Positions 45,838 through 54,253 of a stretch of 64,000 bases of DNA are shown piece by piece. Position 1 is the stretch's first letter. The number at the start of each line of letters is the position of its first letter. The position numbers were made by a program, and so were the translations under genes. Origin of the DNA: Xanthomonas nasturtii (lineage in GTDB: Bacteria > Pseudomonadota > Gammaproteobacteria > Xanthomonadales > Xanthomonadaceae). The stretch covers positions 62,001 through 126,000 of the forward strand of contig NZ_LYMI01000003.1 of the NCBI RefSeq assembly GCF_001660815.1. Direction: 5' to 3'. The notes beneath the pieces were generated by a model, which searched no databases, was not told the DNA's origin, and was given only the letters and a program-made list of their open reading frames with translations.

Positions 45838-48294
45838 ATGTCCACCTTGCACACCCTGCGCCTGCACGCCCTGGCCTGCGCGGTCGTTTCCTGCCTGTGC
45901 GCGCCTGCCGCGCTGGCCCAGGACACCGCCGCCGCTGCGCCGGCCACGCCGCCGGCTGCCGACAGCGCCGCGGTCAATCTGGATTCGGTGTTCGTCACCG
46001 GCACCTCCACCGCCACCACCAAGCTGAAATCCAGCGTCTCGGTCAGCACCGTCGGTGCCGAGGCCATCGAACAATCGGCGCCACGCAGCACTGCGGAAAT
46101 CTTCCGCAACATCCCCGGCATCCGCTCCGAATCCAGCGGTGGCGAAGGCAATGCCAACATCGCCGTGCGTGGCCTGCCGGTGGCCTCTGGCGGCGCCAAG
46201 TTCCTGCAGTTGCAGGAAGACGGCCTGCCGGTGATGGAGTTCGGCGATATCGCCTTCGGCAACGCCGACATCTTCCTGCGTTCGGATTTCACCCTGGACC
46301 GTATCGAGGCCATCCGCGGCGGCTCGGCGTCCACGTTCACCAGTAACGCGCCCGGCGGCATCATCAACTTCATCAGCAAGACCGGTGATACCGAAGGCGG
46401 CAGTGTCGGCGTCAGCCGCGGCCTGGACTACGACAACACCCGCATCGACTTCAATTACGGCGCGCCGTTCGCCGAGCAGTGGCAGTTCAACATCGGCGGC
46501 TTCTTCCGCCAGGGCGATGGCGTGCGCGATGCCGGCTACACCACCGACAAGGGCGGCCAGATCAAGGCCAACCTCACCCGTTTGTTCGACAACGGCTACG
46601 TGCGCCTGTACGGCAAATACCTCAACGACCGCGCCGCCGGCTACCTGCCGGTGCCCACCTCCGTGCGTGGCCGCGACGGCTCGCCGGACCTGGGCGGTTT
46701 CCCCGGCTTCGACCCCGGCAACGACACCTTGTACAGCCGCAATTTCCGCAGCGATGTCGGCCTGGATGGCAACAACCAGCCGCGCCGCACCGACCTGGGC
46801 GACGGCATGCATCCGATCTCGCGCACCATCGGCGCCGAGGCCTGGTTCGACCTGGGCAACGGCTGGAACCTGAGCGAAAAATTCCGTATTGCCGACAACA
46901 GCGGCCGCTTCGTCAGCCCGTTCCCGGCCGAAGTCACCGACGCGGCCACGCTGGCAGCGTCCATTGGTGGTGCCGGTGCGCAGTTGGTACAAGCCAGCGG
47001 CGCCGACGCCGGCCAGGCCTATACCGGCAACGCCATCCGCACGCATCTGTTCAACGTGGCCATCAACGACCTGGGCAACGTCACCAACGACCTCAGCGTC
47101 TCGCGCGAGTTCGGCGGCGACGGCCGCACGCTCAACCTGCGCATGGGCTATTACAGCTCGCGCCAGACCATCGACATGGACTGGACCTGGAACTCCTACG
47201 TGCAGAGCCTGGGCCGCGATTCGCGCCTGCTCAACGTGGTCGACGCTGCCGGCGTGTCGCGCTCGCAGAACGGCCTGTACGCCTACGGCACCCCGTTCTG
47301 GGGCGACTGCTGCATCACCCGCAGTTACGACGTGCGTTACGACGTCAATGCACCGTACGTGGCGCTTACCTTCGACAGCGGCAAGTTCAGCGTCGACGGC
47401 AGCCTGCGTTACGACATGGGCGACGCGCGCGGCACCTACAACGGCACCGCCATCGCGCAGAACCTGGACGTCAACGGCGACGGCGTGATCCAGCCGGTGG
47501 AGCAACGCGTGGCCACGGTCGACACCGCCAACTCCCGCCCGGTGGACTACGACTGGAACTACCTGTCGTACTCGCTGGGCGGCAATTACCTGATCACCGA
47601 CGACCTGGGCGCCTTCGCGCGCATCAGCCGCGGCGCACGCGCCAATGCAGACCGGTTGTTGTTCGGGGTGGTGCGCGACGACGGCTCGGTGTCGTCCGAC
47701 GAAGGCGTCAACGTGGTGCGCCAGGCCGAAGCCGGCCTGAAGTGGCGCCGCGATGGATTGAGCCTGTTCGCCACCGCATTCTCCGCGCGCACCCAGGAGC
47801 AGAACTTCGAAGTCACCAGCCAACGCTTCTTCAACCGCAGCTACGAAGCGCACGGCGTGGAGCTGGAAGCCAGCTACCGCTACGAGGGTTTCACCGTCAA
47901 CGGCGGCCTGACCTGGACCGATGCAGAAATCTCCCGCGACCAGATCACCCCGGAAAACACCGGCAATGTGCCGCGCCGGCAGGCCGATGTGGTGTGGCAG
48001 TTGACGCCCAGCTATCGCGGCGACGGCTACCAGTTCGGCGTGAACCTGATCGGCACCACCGATGCCTATACGCAGGATTCCAATCAGCTGAAGATGCCCG
48101 GCTATACGCAGGTGAATCTGTTCGGCGACTACCGCGTGACCGATGCGCTCACCGTCGCACTCAACGTCAACAACCTGTTCAACACCTTCGGCCTGACCGA
48201 AGCCGAAGAGGCCACCATTCCGGCCAACGGCATCATTCGCGCGCGCTCGATTGCCGGCCGCACCACCAGCATCAGCCTGCGTTACGACTTCTAA
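45838..48294 (+). CDS. suxB: TonB-dependent receptor for sucrose
   Basis: Outer-membrane receptor of 818 residues with a signal peptide (about 1-28, ending PAALAQ). A TonB box-like stretch follows (LDSVFVTG), then the plug domain (VSTVGAEAIEQSAPRSTAEIFRNIPGIR, ANIAVRGLPVASGG, DRIEAIRGGSAS), then a 22-strand barrel ending with SISLRYDF. Energised by TonB, it brings sucrose across the outer membrane. It is followed by suxA after 35 bp and is preceded by a LacI-type operator. Gene order and family make the sucrose role likely. Confidence 0.94.
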   Translation: MSTLHTLRLHALACAVVSCLCAPAALAQDTAAAAPATPPAADSAAVNLDSVFVTGTSTATTKLKSSVSVSTVGAEAIEQSAPRSTAEIFRNIPGIRSESSGGEGNANIAVRGLPVASGGAKFLQLQEDGLPVMEFGDIAFGNADIFLRSDFTLDRIEAIRGGSASTFTSNAPGGIINFISKTGDTEGGSVGVSRGLDYDNTRIDFNYGAPFAEQWQFNIGGFFRQGDGVRDAGYTTDKGGQIKANLTRLFDNGYVRLYGKYLNDRAAGYLPVPTSVRGRDGSPDLGGFPGFDPGNDTLYSRNFRSDVGLDGNNQPRRTDLGDGMHPISRTIGAEAWFDLGNGWNLSEKFRIADNSGRFVSPFPAEVTDAATLAASIGGAGAQLVQASGADAGQAYTGNAIRTHLFNVAINDLGNVTNDLSVSREFGGDGRTLNLRMGYYSSRQTIDMDWTWNSYVQSLGRDSRLLNVVDAAGVSRSQNGLYAYGTPFWGDCCITRSYDVRYDVNAPYVALTFDSGKFSVDGSLRYDMGDARGTYNGTAIAQNLDVNGDGVIQPVEQRVATVDTANSRPVDYDWNYLSYSLGGNYLITDDLGAFARISRGARANADRLLFGVVRDDGSVSSDEGVNVVRQAEAGLKWRRDGLSLFATAFSARTQEQNFEVTSQRFFNRSYEAHGVELEASYRYEGFTVNGGLTWTDAEISRDQITPENTGNVPRRQADVVWQLTPSYRGDGYQFGVNLIGTTDAYTQDSNQLKMPGYTQVNLFGDYRVTDALTVALNVNNLFNTFGLTEAEEATIPANGIIRARSIAGRTTSISLRYDF

Positions 48295-48312
48295 GGACCC
48301 CGCGCCGGGTCC
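48295..48312 (+). other. Hairpin in the suxB-suxA junction
   Basis: GGACCC (48295-48300), loop CGCGCC, GGGTCC (48307-48312), starting on the base after the suxB stop. It is short and without T tract, so read-through to suxA is expected; it may shape relative expression or message stability. Confidence 0.5.
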
Positions 48313-48329
48313 AGGCTCGGCGGCTTCCA

Positions 48330-50249
48330 ATGAGCACCTCCCCCATCGATTCCACCGCTCTGCGCGCGGCCTTCGCCGCGCCGCTGGATGCACAGCGCGC
48401 CGACCCGTTGCTGGCACGTTTTGACGAACACGCACCGCGCCTGCTGCATGCGCTGCAGTCGCTGTATGGGCAACGCCCCGATTACGCAGCGTGGTTGACG
48501 CAGTGGCTGGCCGCGCTCGGCAGCAACGCGCAACAACGTCCGCACGCATTGCAACAGCTCGATGCCACCCGCAAGCCCGGCTGGTTCGGCGCACAGCACA
48601 TGCTGGGCTACAGCGCCTACGTGGACCGCTTTTCCGGCACTTTGCAGGGCGTGGCCGAGCGCGTGCCTTATCTGCAGGAGCTAGGCGTGCGCTACCTGCA
48701 TCTGCTGCCGTTTCTGCGCGCACGCGCCGGCGACAACGACGGCGGCTTTGCGGTCAGCGATTACGGCCAGGTAGAACCCAGCCTGGGCAACAACGACGAT
48801 CTGGTCGCACTCACCACCCGCTTGCGCGAAGCCGATATCAGCCTGTGCGCGGACTTCGTGCTCAACCACACTGCCGACGATCACGCCTGGGCACAGGCGG
48901 CACGCGCCGGCGATGCACGCTATCTCGACTACTACCATCACTTTGCCGACCGCACCCTGCCCGATCAGTACGAAAGCACGTTAGGACAGGTGTTTCCGCA
49001 CACCGCGCCCGGCAACTTCACTTGGGTGGACGACACCGCGCAGTGGATGTGGACCACGTTCTACCCCTATCAATGGGATTTGAACTGGAGCAACCCGGCC
49101 GTGTTCGGCGACATGGCGCTGGCCATGTTGCGGCTGGCCAACCTGGGCGTTGAGGCGTTTCGCCTGGATTCCACCGCCTACCTGTGGAAGCGCACCGGCA
49201 CCGATTGCATGAACCAGCCTGAGGCGCACACCTTGCTGGTGGCGTTGCGCGCGGTCACCGACATCGTTGCGCCGGCGGTGGTGATGAAGGCCGAAGCCAT
49301 CGTGCCGATGACGCAGCTGCCGCCCTACTTCGGCACAGGTGCGGACCAGGGACACGAGTGCCATCTCGCGTATCACAGCACGCTGATGGCAGCCGGCTGG
49401 TCGGCACTGGCGTTGCAACGCGGCGACATCCTGCACGACGTCATCGCGCATAGCCCGCCATTGCCGCGCAATTGCGCATGGCTAAGCTATGTGCGTTGCC
49501 ACGACGATATCGGCTGGAACGTGCTGCAGCACGAAGCGGCCGGCAATGCCGAGCAGCCACCGTTTGCGTTACGCGATGTCGCGCGTTTCTATGCCAACGA
49601 TGTGCCAGGCAGCTACGCGCGCGGCGAGAGCTTCCAGAGCAGTGGCGACGGCGTGCATGGCACCAATGGCATGGCCGCTGCGCTTGCGGGCATTCAGGCG
49701 GCACAGGAGGCAGGCAATGCGGTGGCATTGGACACTGCGGTGGATCGGTTGGTACTGCTCTATGCGATCGTGCTTGCAATGCCGGGCGTGCCGTTGATCT
49801 ATATGGGCGACGAACTCGCCTTGCCCAACGACATCAGTTATCGAGGCGACCCGCTTCGTCAGCACGAAGGCCGCTGGTTGCATCGTCCGGCGATGGATTG
49901 GCAGGTTGCTGCTCAACGTGAGGCTGCGGATAGTTTGAGCGGCAAGGTGTATCGCCGATTGCGTGCATTGATCCAGCAACGTGCTGCGCTTTCTGCACTC
50001 GCTGCCGATCAGGCGTTGGGCAGCGTTCCGCTGGGCGATCCGCGACTGTTTGCGTTGACGCGTGGCGATGGTTTCTTGGCCGTCCACAACTTCGGCGATC
50101 AGCCCCTGACGGTGGAGCTTGCTGCGATCGGGCATGGCCGATGGACGTTACTGGCTGATGACAGCGACGCAGCGGTCGAATCGCTGAGCGATGACATGCG
50201 GCTGGTGCTGCCGGCTTATGCGGTGCGCTGGTTGGAGCATAGTGCCTAA
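48330..50249 (+). CDS. suxA: GH13 sucrose hydrolase / amylosucrase
   Basis: Cytoplasmic GH13 subfamily 4 enzyme of 639 residues that splits imported sucrose. Catalytic groups: Asp280 (EAFRLDSTAYLW), Glu322 (VVMKAEAIVP), and the Asp after His in VRCHDDIGW. Other blocks include QHMLGYSAYVDRFSGTLQGV, VRYLHLLPFLRARAGDNDGGFAVSDYGQV, LCADFVLNHTADDHAWA and PLIYMGDELALPND. Amylosucrases also transfer glucose to glucans, while Xanthomonas homologues mainly hydrolyse; the sequence alone does not decide. Last gene of suxB-suxA. Confidence 0.95.
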   Translation: MSTSPIDSTALRAAFAAPLDAQRADPLLARFDEHAPRLLHALQSLYGQRPDYAAWLTQWLAALGSNAQQRPHALQQLDATRKPGWFGAQHMLGYSAYVDRFSGTLQGVAERVPYLQELGVRYLHLLPFLRARAGDNDGGFAVSDYGQVEPSLGNNDDLVALTTRLREADISLCADFVLNHTADDHAWAQAARAGDARYLDYYHHFADRTLPDQYESTLGQVFPHTAPGNFTWVDDTAQWMWTTFYPYQWDLNWSNPAVFGDMALAMLRLANLGVEAFRLDSTAYLWKRTGTDCMNQPEAHTLLVALRAVTDIVAPAVVMKAEAIVPMTQLPPYFGTGADQGHECHLAYHSTLMAAGWSALALQRGDILHDVIAHSPPLPRNCAWLSYVRCHDDIGWNVLQHEAAGNAEQPPFALRDVARFYANDVPGSYARGESFQSSGDGVHGTNGMAAALAGIQAAQEAGNAVALDTAVDRLVLLYAIVLAMPGVPLIYMGDELALPNDISYRGDPLRQHEGRWLHRPAMDWQVAAQREAADSLSGKVYRRLRALIQQRAALSALAADQALGSVPLGDPRLFALTRGDGFLAVHNFGDQPLTVELAAIGHGRWTLLADDSDAAVESLSDDMRLVLPAYAVRWLEHSA

Positions 50250-50358
50250 GCGGTTTTGGGCAGTAGTGAACGCACTTCAAAGCGGATGATCTGCCAGAGC
50301 GGGCGATCTGCGGCCTGGCTGCAGGGCCCTTGCCCGCCCACCATCGCAGGACACGCCG

Positions 50359-50455
50359 CAAGTACGTCCATGTAGGCTCTTACGCGGCATCCATGCCGCG
50401 TAAGGTCCCGCGACGGTGGACGGGCAAGGGCCAGTCGAGATGGTCGGTGCGCTTG
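50359..50455. repeat. Dispersed repeat copy, partner of 8881-8975
   Basis: It shares CAAGTACGTCC, the GCGGCATCCATGCCGC palindrome, AAGGTCCCGC and TGGTCGGTGCGC with 8881-8975 in the same order over about 95 bases. The rest of the 50250-50719 spacer contains another repeat-like stretch (50567-50630) and no gene I can support. Confidence 0.8.
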
Positions 50456-50719
50456 GTTGCGAGCACTGGATTGCGTTGAGCTATCGGACGTTGCGGCATT
50501 CTGAAAACGCAAGACCAAGAGTAGCTAAAAAACTACTGCTCTCACCGTCAGTCGGGTGCAGCTGGTGCTCGGCATCGGCATGTACAACTCGTACATGCCA
50601 GCTCCTTCGCCCCGTCCGCACCCACCTGACGACTAATCGCTACGTTGTGTCAGCCGCTCCAAGTCGAAAGGCGCGGCTTCCTCCGGCGGTCGATGCACGA
50701 CCACACGACAACCGCAAAA

Positions 50720-51400
50720 TCAGCGCTTCAACAGCTCGAGCAAGGTCTCGGCGGCTTTTTCGGACGAGGCCGGATTCTGCCCGGTCACCAGCGTGCCATC
50801 GGCCACCACATGCACGCCCCAGTCGGCGCCCTTCTCGTAACGTCCACCGAGTTCGGTCAGCATGTCTTCGACCAGGAACGGCACGATCTTGGTCAGGCCA
50901 ACGCCCTCCTCCTCGCCATTGGTAAAGCCGGTGACGCGGCGGCCGTTGACCAGCGGCTTGCCATCGCTGCCCTTGACCCGACGCAGTACGCCCGGCGCGT
51001 GGCAGACCAGAGCATGCGGTTTGTCGGCAACGGCGAAGGCTTCGATCAAGGCGATCGACTGCGCGTCTTCGGCCAGATCCCACAACGGTCCGTGGCCACC
51101 TGGATAGAACACGGCATCGAAGTCCTCGGCTTTGACGTCCGCCAGACGATGCGTGCTGGCCAGTGCCTGCTGCGCGTCGGCGTCCTGCTTGAAGCGCTTG
51201 GTGGCATCGGTCTGTGCGTCAGGCTCGTCGCTCTTGGGATCCAGCGGCGGCTGGCCGCCCTTGGGCGAGACCAGGGTGATGTCTGCGCCGGCGTCCTTGA
51301 ACACGTAGTACGGCGCGGCGAATTCTTCAAGCCAGAAGCCGGTTTTCTTGCCGGTATCGCCGAGTTGGTCGTGGGAGGTGAGCACCATCAGGATGTTCAT
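50720..51400 (-). CDS. DJ-1/PfpI-family protein, Hsp31/glyoxalase III-like
   Basis: Cytoplasmic protein of 226 residues with the type 1 glutamine amidotransferase-like fold. Seen: the nucleophile elbow ALVCHAPG with Cys133 followed by His134, the conserved acid near TGFWLEEFAAPYYVF (Glu25/26), and FYPGGHGPLWDL. The SHDQLGDTGKKTGFW opening is typical of the Hsp31-like subgroup that removes methylglyoxal without glutathione or acts as a chaperone. It stands alone, with repeats on both sides. The precise activity is not decided. Confidence 0.92.
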   Translation of the reverse strand: MNILMVLTSHDQLGDTGKKTGFWLEEFAAPYYVFKDAGADITLVSPKGGQPPLDPKSDEPDAQTDATKRFKQDADAQQALASTHRLADVKAEDFDAVFYPGGHGPLWDLAEDAQSIALIEAFAVADKPHALVCHAPGVLRRVKGSDGKPLVNGRRVTGFTNGEEEGVGLTKIVPFLVEDMLTELGGRYEKGADWGVHVVADGTLVTGQNPASSEKAAETLLELLKR

Positions 51401-51771
51401 CGCATTTCCTCGTGTCGTTGCCCATCTCGGGCGAGGTGACCAGTGTGTGGATCAGCCCGTTGCAACATCGTGTAGAACGTGTCGCCGCGATGCATACGGT
51501 TCAGCGCCACTTGCAGAAGGCCACGCAATCGCGAGGCCCGCTACATCCGCACGGGACGCGCGACTACCAAGAGCGGCTAACAAAACGTAGCGAGCAGTCC
51601 ACAGGTGGTGCAGACGGCACGGAGGAACCAGGGTGTACGAGTGGCTATGCCGATTCCGAGCATCGGCCGCGACCGCCTGACGGTGAACGCAGTCGTTGTT
51701 TCAGCTGCTCTAAAATCGCGGTGCGTGTTCGCAGCTACCCGGCAAGTGGTCGCACCCTGTCGTAACGATTC
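51401..51771. repeat. Gene-free spacer with dispersed-repeat ends
   Basis: AAGAGCGGCTAACAAAACG (about 51570-51588) repeats the end of the element at 33225-33356. An inverted version of the GGTGCTCGGCATCGGCA repeat lies near 51645-51668. No gene with family features is present. Confidence 0.6.
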
Positions 51772-53034
51772 TCAGACATTCATCGCCGGCGGCTGCAGCT
51801 GATCCATGCGGATGCGATTGGCGAACAACGAGAAGGCCAGCATGCCGGCCAGCCCGCTGACCCGGCTCACCCACGGCGGCAGCCAGCGCGGTGCAACCAG
51901 CACGCCGCTATCGAACAAGGGCGCAAAGCGCGCCACATCGCCCAGCGCCATCTTGCCGGCAAACAGGTACCGGCACAGCTGCAGCTGATCGCGCTGCAGG
52001 GAATGCCGGAAAAACGTGTGCACCGCCACCAGCCCGCGCAGGTAAACGGTGTCCTTGGTGAAGGCACCGCCGCCGCTGGTGGGCACCCCGCGGAACACGC
52101 GCTGCGCGGACGAGAAACTTTCTGCAGCGCTCTGCCCGCCGTCGGTGAAATAGCGGAACACCTCGATGAAATCCGCACCCGAGCGCGCCATCGCAATCGC
52201 CTCGATGCGCAGGCTGATGCGCTTCATGCGTTCGATATCAATGCTGCCGGTGATCTGCTCGGCGAAGGTGGCCAGACCTTCCTGCGTAGCCGTGGTGCGC
52301 GGCGAGGAAATGCCCAGGCTGGGCAGATGCACCTGCGCGCGCCCATTGAGCGCGGTGAGCGAATGCACCAGCGCTTCGTGATGGAACAGCTGCGCGCGGT
52401 CGTAATCGCTGAAGGTGGCACCGGTGCGTAAACGAATCCGGTGCGCGCCGGCCGCCGCCTTGGCGAGCAGATCCGGGTCCAGCGTGACGGTGATGACGCG
52501 CCCTTCGAAGAATGCGTCCAGATCGTTCTGCAACTGCATGCGCAACGCGGTGGCCGAGACCGGCACCTGCTCTTCCGGCGCCAGCAGTTCGCGGTCCAGT
52601 TCGTGCGCGATCTGGATGAAGTGCCGGGCCGCTTCGCGCGTGGTCGGGCCGTTACCCGGCATCGGGTCGTCGGGCACACCGAACAGCTGCGCCGAATAAT
52701 CACTGACCGCGCTGGTGCCCAGCGATTCCAGCAGGCCGGCGGCCAGGCTCCAGCTATGCGCCGAATCGATCAGGTACGCGCCCAGCGGGTGATGCGGATC
52801 GGCGGCTTTGGCGATGGCGGCCAGTTCGCGCCGGGTGTCGCTGAAATCGAGCGCGGGGTACTCCACCTGCGGCAATTCCGGCTGCCCGCGCGCCACGCTG
52901 TGCAGAAACGGCTCCTGCAGCGAGCGCGGCCAGCTGGCCAACGCCAGCAGGCGCACGCCGCGCACCGCCTTGACCAAACGCGCATCCAGCGCCGCGTGAT
53001 GGACGATGTCCGGCGGGCCTTTGCGCGATGGCAT
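51772..53034 (-). CDS. DUF1704 QEGLA-motif protein, putative metallopeptidase
   Basis: Soluble protein of 420 residues from the DUF1704 family, often named flavohemoglobin expression-modulating QEGLA protein. The HExxxH motif is His219-Glu220-...-His224 (FHHEALVHSL), followed by TTATQEGLATF with Glu252, which would complete a zinc site as in the related eukaryotic tubulin carboxypeptidases. A hydrophobic stretch near the C-terminus (VSGLAGMLAFSLFA) may anchor it. The start at 53034 lies 2 bp after rsgA, so they are co-transcribed. The substrate is unknown. Confidence 0.9.
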   Translation of the reverse strand: MPSRKGPPDIVHHAALDARLVKAVRGVRLLALASWPRSLQEPFLHSVARGQPELPQVEYPALDFSDTRRELAAIAKAADPHHPLGAYLIDSAHSWSLAAGLLESLGTSAVSDYSAQLFGVPDDPMPGNGPTTREAARHFIQIAHELDRELLAPEEQVPVSATALRMQLQNDLDAFFEGRVITVTLDPDLLAKAAAGAHRIRLRTGATFSDYDRAQLFHHEALVHSLTALNGRAQVHLPSLGISSPRTTATQEGLATFAEQITGSIDIERMKRISLRIEAIAMARSGADFIEVFRYFTDGGQSAAESFSSAQRVFRGVPTSGGGAFTKDTVYLRGLVAVHTFFRHSLQRDQLQLCRYLFAGKMALGDVARFAPLFDSGVLVAPRWLPPWVSRVSGLAGMLAFSLFANRIRMDQLQPPAMNV

Positions 53035-53036
53035 GG

Positions 53037-54128
53037 TTAGCGCCGCCCGGGGCGATCGACGCTGGCCGGCCGCTTGCCCGATCCCTTGCCACGGTTGTTC
53101 TGCGCAACGCGGGTGGCGAGCTTTTCGGCGGCACTGGCCACTTCCACCCGCAGCTTCATGTAGTTGGCCACCCGCTCCGGATCCAGCGTATCGGCTTCGA
53201 TCGCCGCACGCACCGCGCAACCGGGTTCGGCGATATGCGCGCAATCGTTGAAGCGGCACTGCGCCGCCAAGGCTTCCACATCGGAAAAGCCGCCTTCGGC
53301 CAGATCTTCTTCACCGGTGGGCTTGAGCTCGCGCATGCCGGGCGTGTCGATCAGGCACGCACCGGACGGCAGCGGGATCAGCGCACGATGCGTGGTGGTA
53401 TGCCGGCCGCGCGAATCATTTTCGCGCACCGCATTGGTCTTCATCTTCTGCGTGCCAAGCAGCGTATTGGTCAGCGTCGACTTGCCCGCACCGGACGAGC
53501 CCACCAGCACCGCCGTACGCCCATCGCCCAGCCATGGCCGCAACGCGGCCACACTCTCCGGGTCCTTGGCATTGACCGCAAGCAGCGGGATGTTCTGCGC
53601 CTCCAGCTCCTCCAGCACCGCCAACGCATCCTCGGCGTATTCGGTCTGGTCGGCCTTGGTCAGCACCACCACCGGTTGCGCCCCGCCACCGCCCACCAGC
53701 AACAGATAGCGCTCGATACGGCGCGGATTGAAGTCCGCATCCAGCCCGCACACGATGAACACCGTATCGATATTGGCCGCGATCACCTGCTGGTGATAAT
53801 GCTCACCGGCCGCACCGCGCTTGATCGAGGTGCGCCGCGGCAGCAGCGCCACGATGCGCTTGCCCTCCAACAGCACCCAATCGCCCACCGCCGCCCGCTC
53901 ATGGCTCGGGAAGCGCGGCCGCTGCCACTCCGGCAACGACTCCGCCTTCAGGCTAGCCTCCGGCGTATCGGCCACCACGTAACCGGTGCGGTGCTGCTCC
54001 ACCACCCGCGCCGGCAACGCCTGCGGATGCGCGGCGAAGACCGCCCGCCAGGCGGGGTCTTCCGGGGGACCAGGCCAGGGCCAGCCAATGGATTGGAGGG
54101 TGGGGTAATCGGGGGATGTGTCGCTCAT
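53037..54128 (-). CDS. rsgA: Ribosome small-subunit maturation GTPase RsgA
   Basis: Circularly permuted GTPase of 363 residues that acts in late 30S assembly. Domain order: OB fold (about 35-105), GTPase with G4 VLTKADQ, G1 VGSSGAGKST and G3 IDTPGMRE in permuted order, then a zinc domain with CRFNDCAHIAEPGC (Cys-His-Cys). The Arg/Lys-rich end (NRGKGSGKRPASVDRPGRR) suits RNA contact. It is upstream of the DUF1704 gene by 2 bp. Start at 54128 (MSDTSPDYP). Confidence 0.96.
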   Translation of the reverse strand: MSDTSPDYPTLQSIGWPWPGPPEDPAWRAVFAAHPQALPARVVEQHRTGYVVADTPEASLKAESLPEWQRPRFPSHERAAVGDWVLLEGKRIVALLPRRTSIKRGAAGEHYHQQVIAANIDTVFIVCGLDADFNPRRIERYLLLVGGGGAQPVVVLTKADQTEYAEDALAVLEELEAQNIPLLAVNAKDPESVAALRPWLGDGRTAVLVGSSGAGKSTLTNTLLGTQKMKTNAVRENDSRGRHTTTHRALIPLPSGACLIDTPGMRELKPTGEEDLAEGGFSDVEALAAQCRFNDCAHIAEPGCAVRAAIEADTLDPERVANYMKLRVEVASAAEKLATRVAQNNRGKGSGKRPASVDRPGRR

Positions 54129-54253
54129 GGGGCGATTCTACGCCCACTGCTATTTGCGGCATCCACCAGCGGGCAACGCCACGTAGTTTGCAGCCCAAAC
54201 CCCACAAAACCGATGACGGCCTTTGCGGGGAAAGGATTCAGCAATAAAGACCG

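Noticed and set aside
45745-48723. 992-codon minus-strand open frame opposite suxB
   Set aside because: It covers the whole TonB-dependent receptor gene and part of suxA, with no motif or ribosome site.
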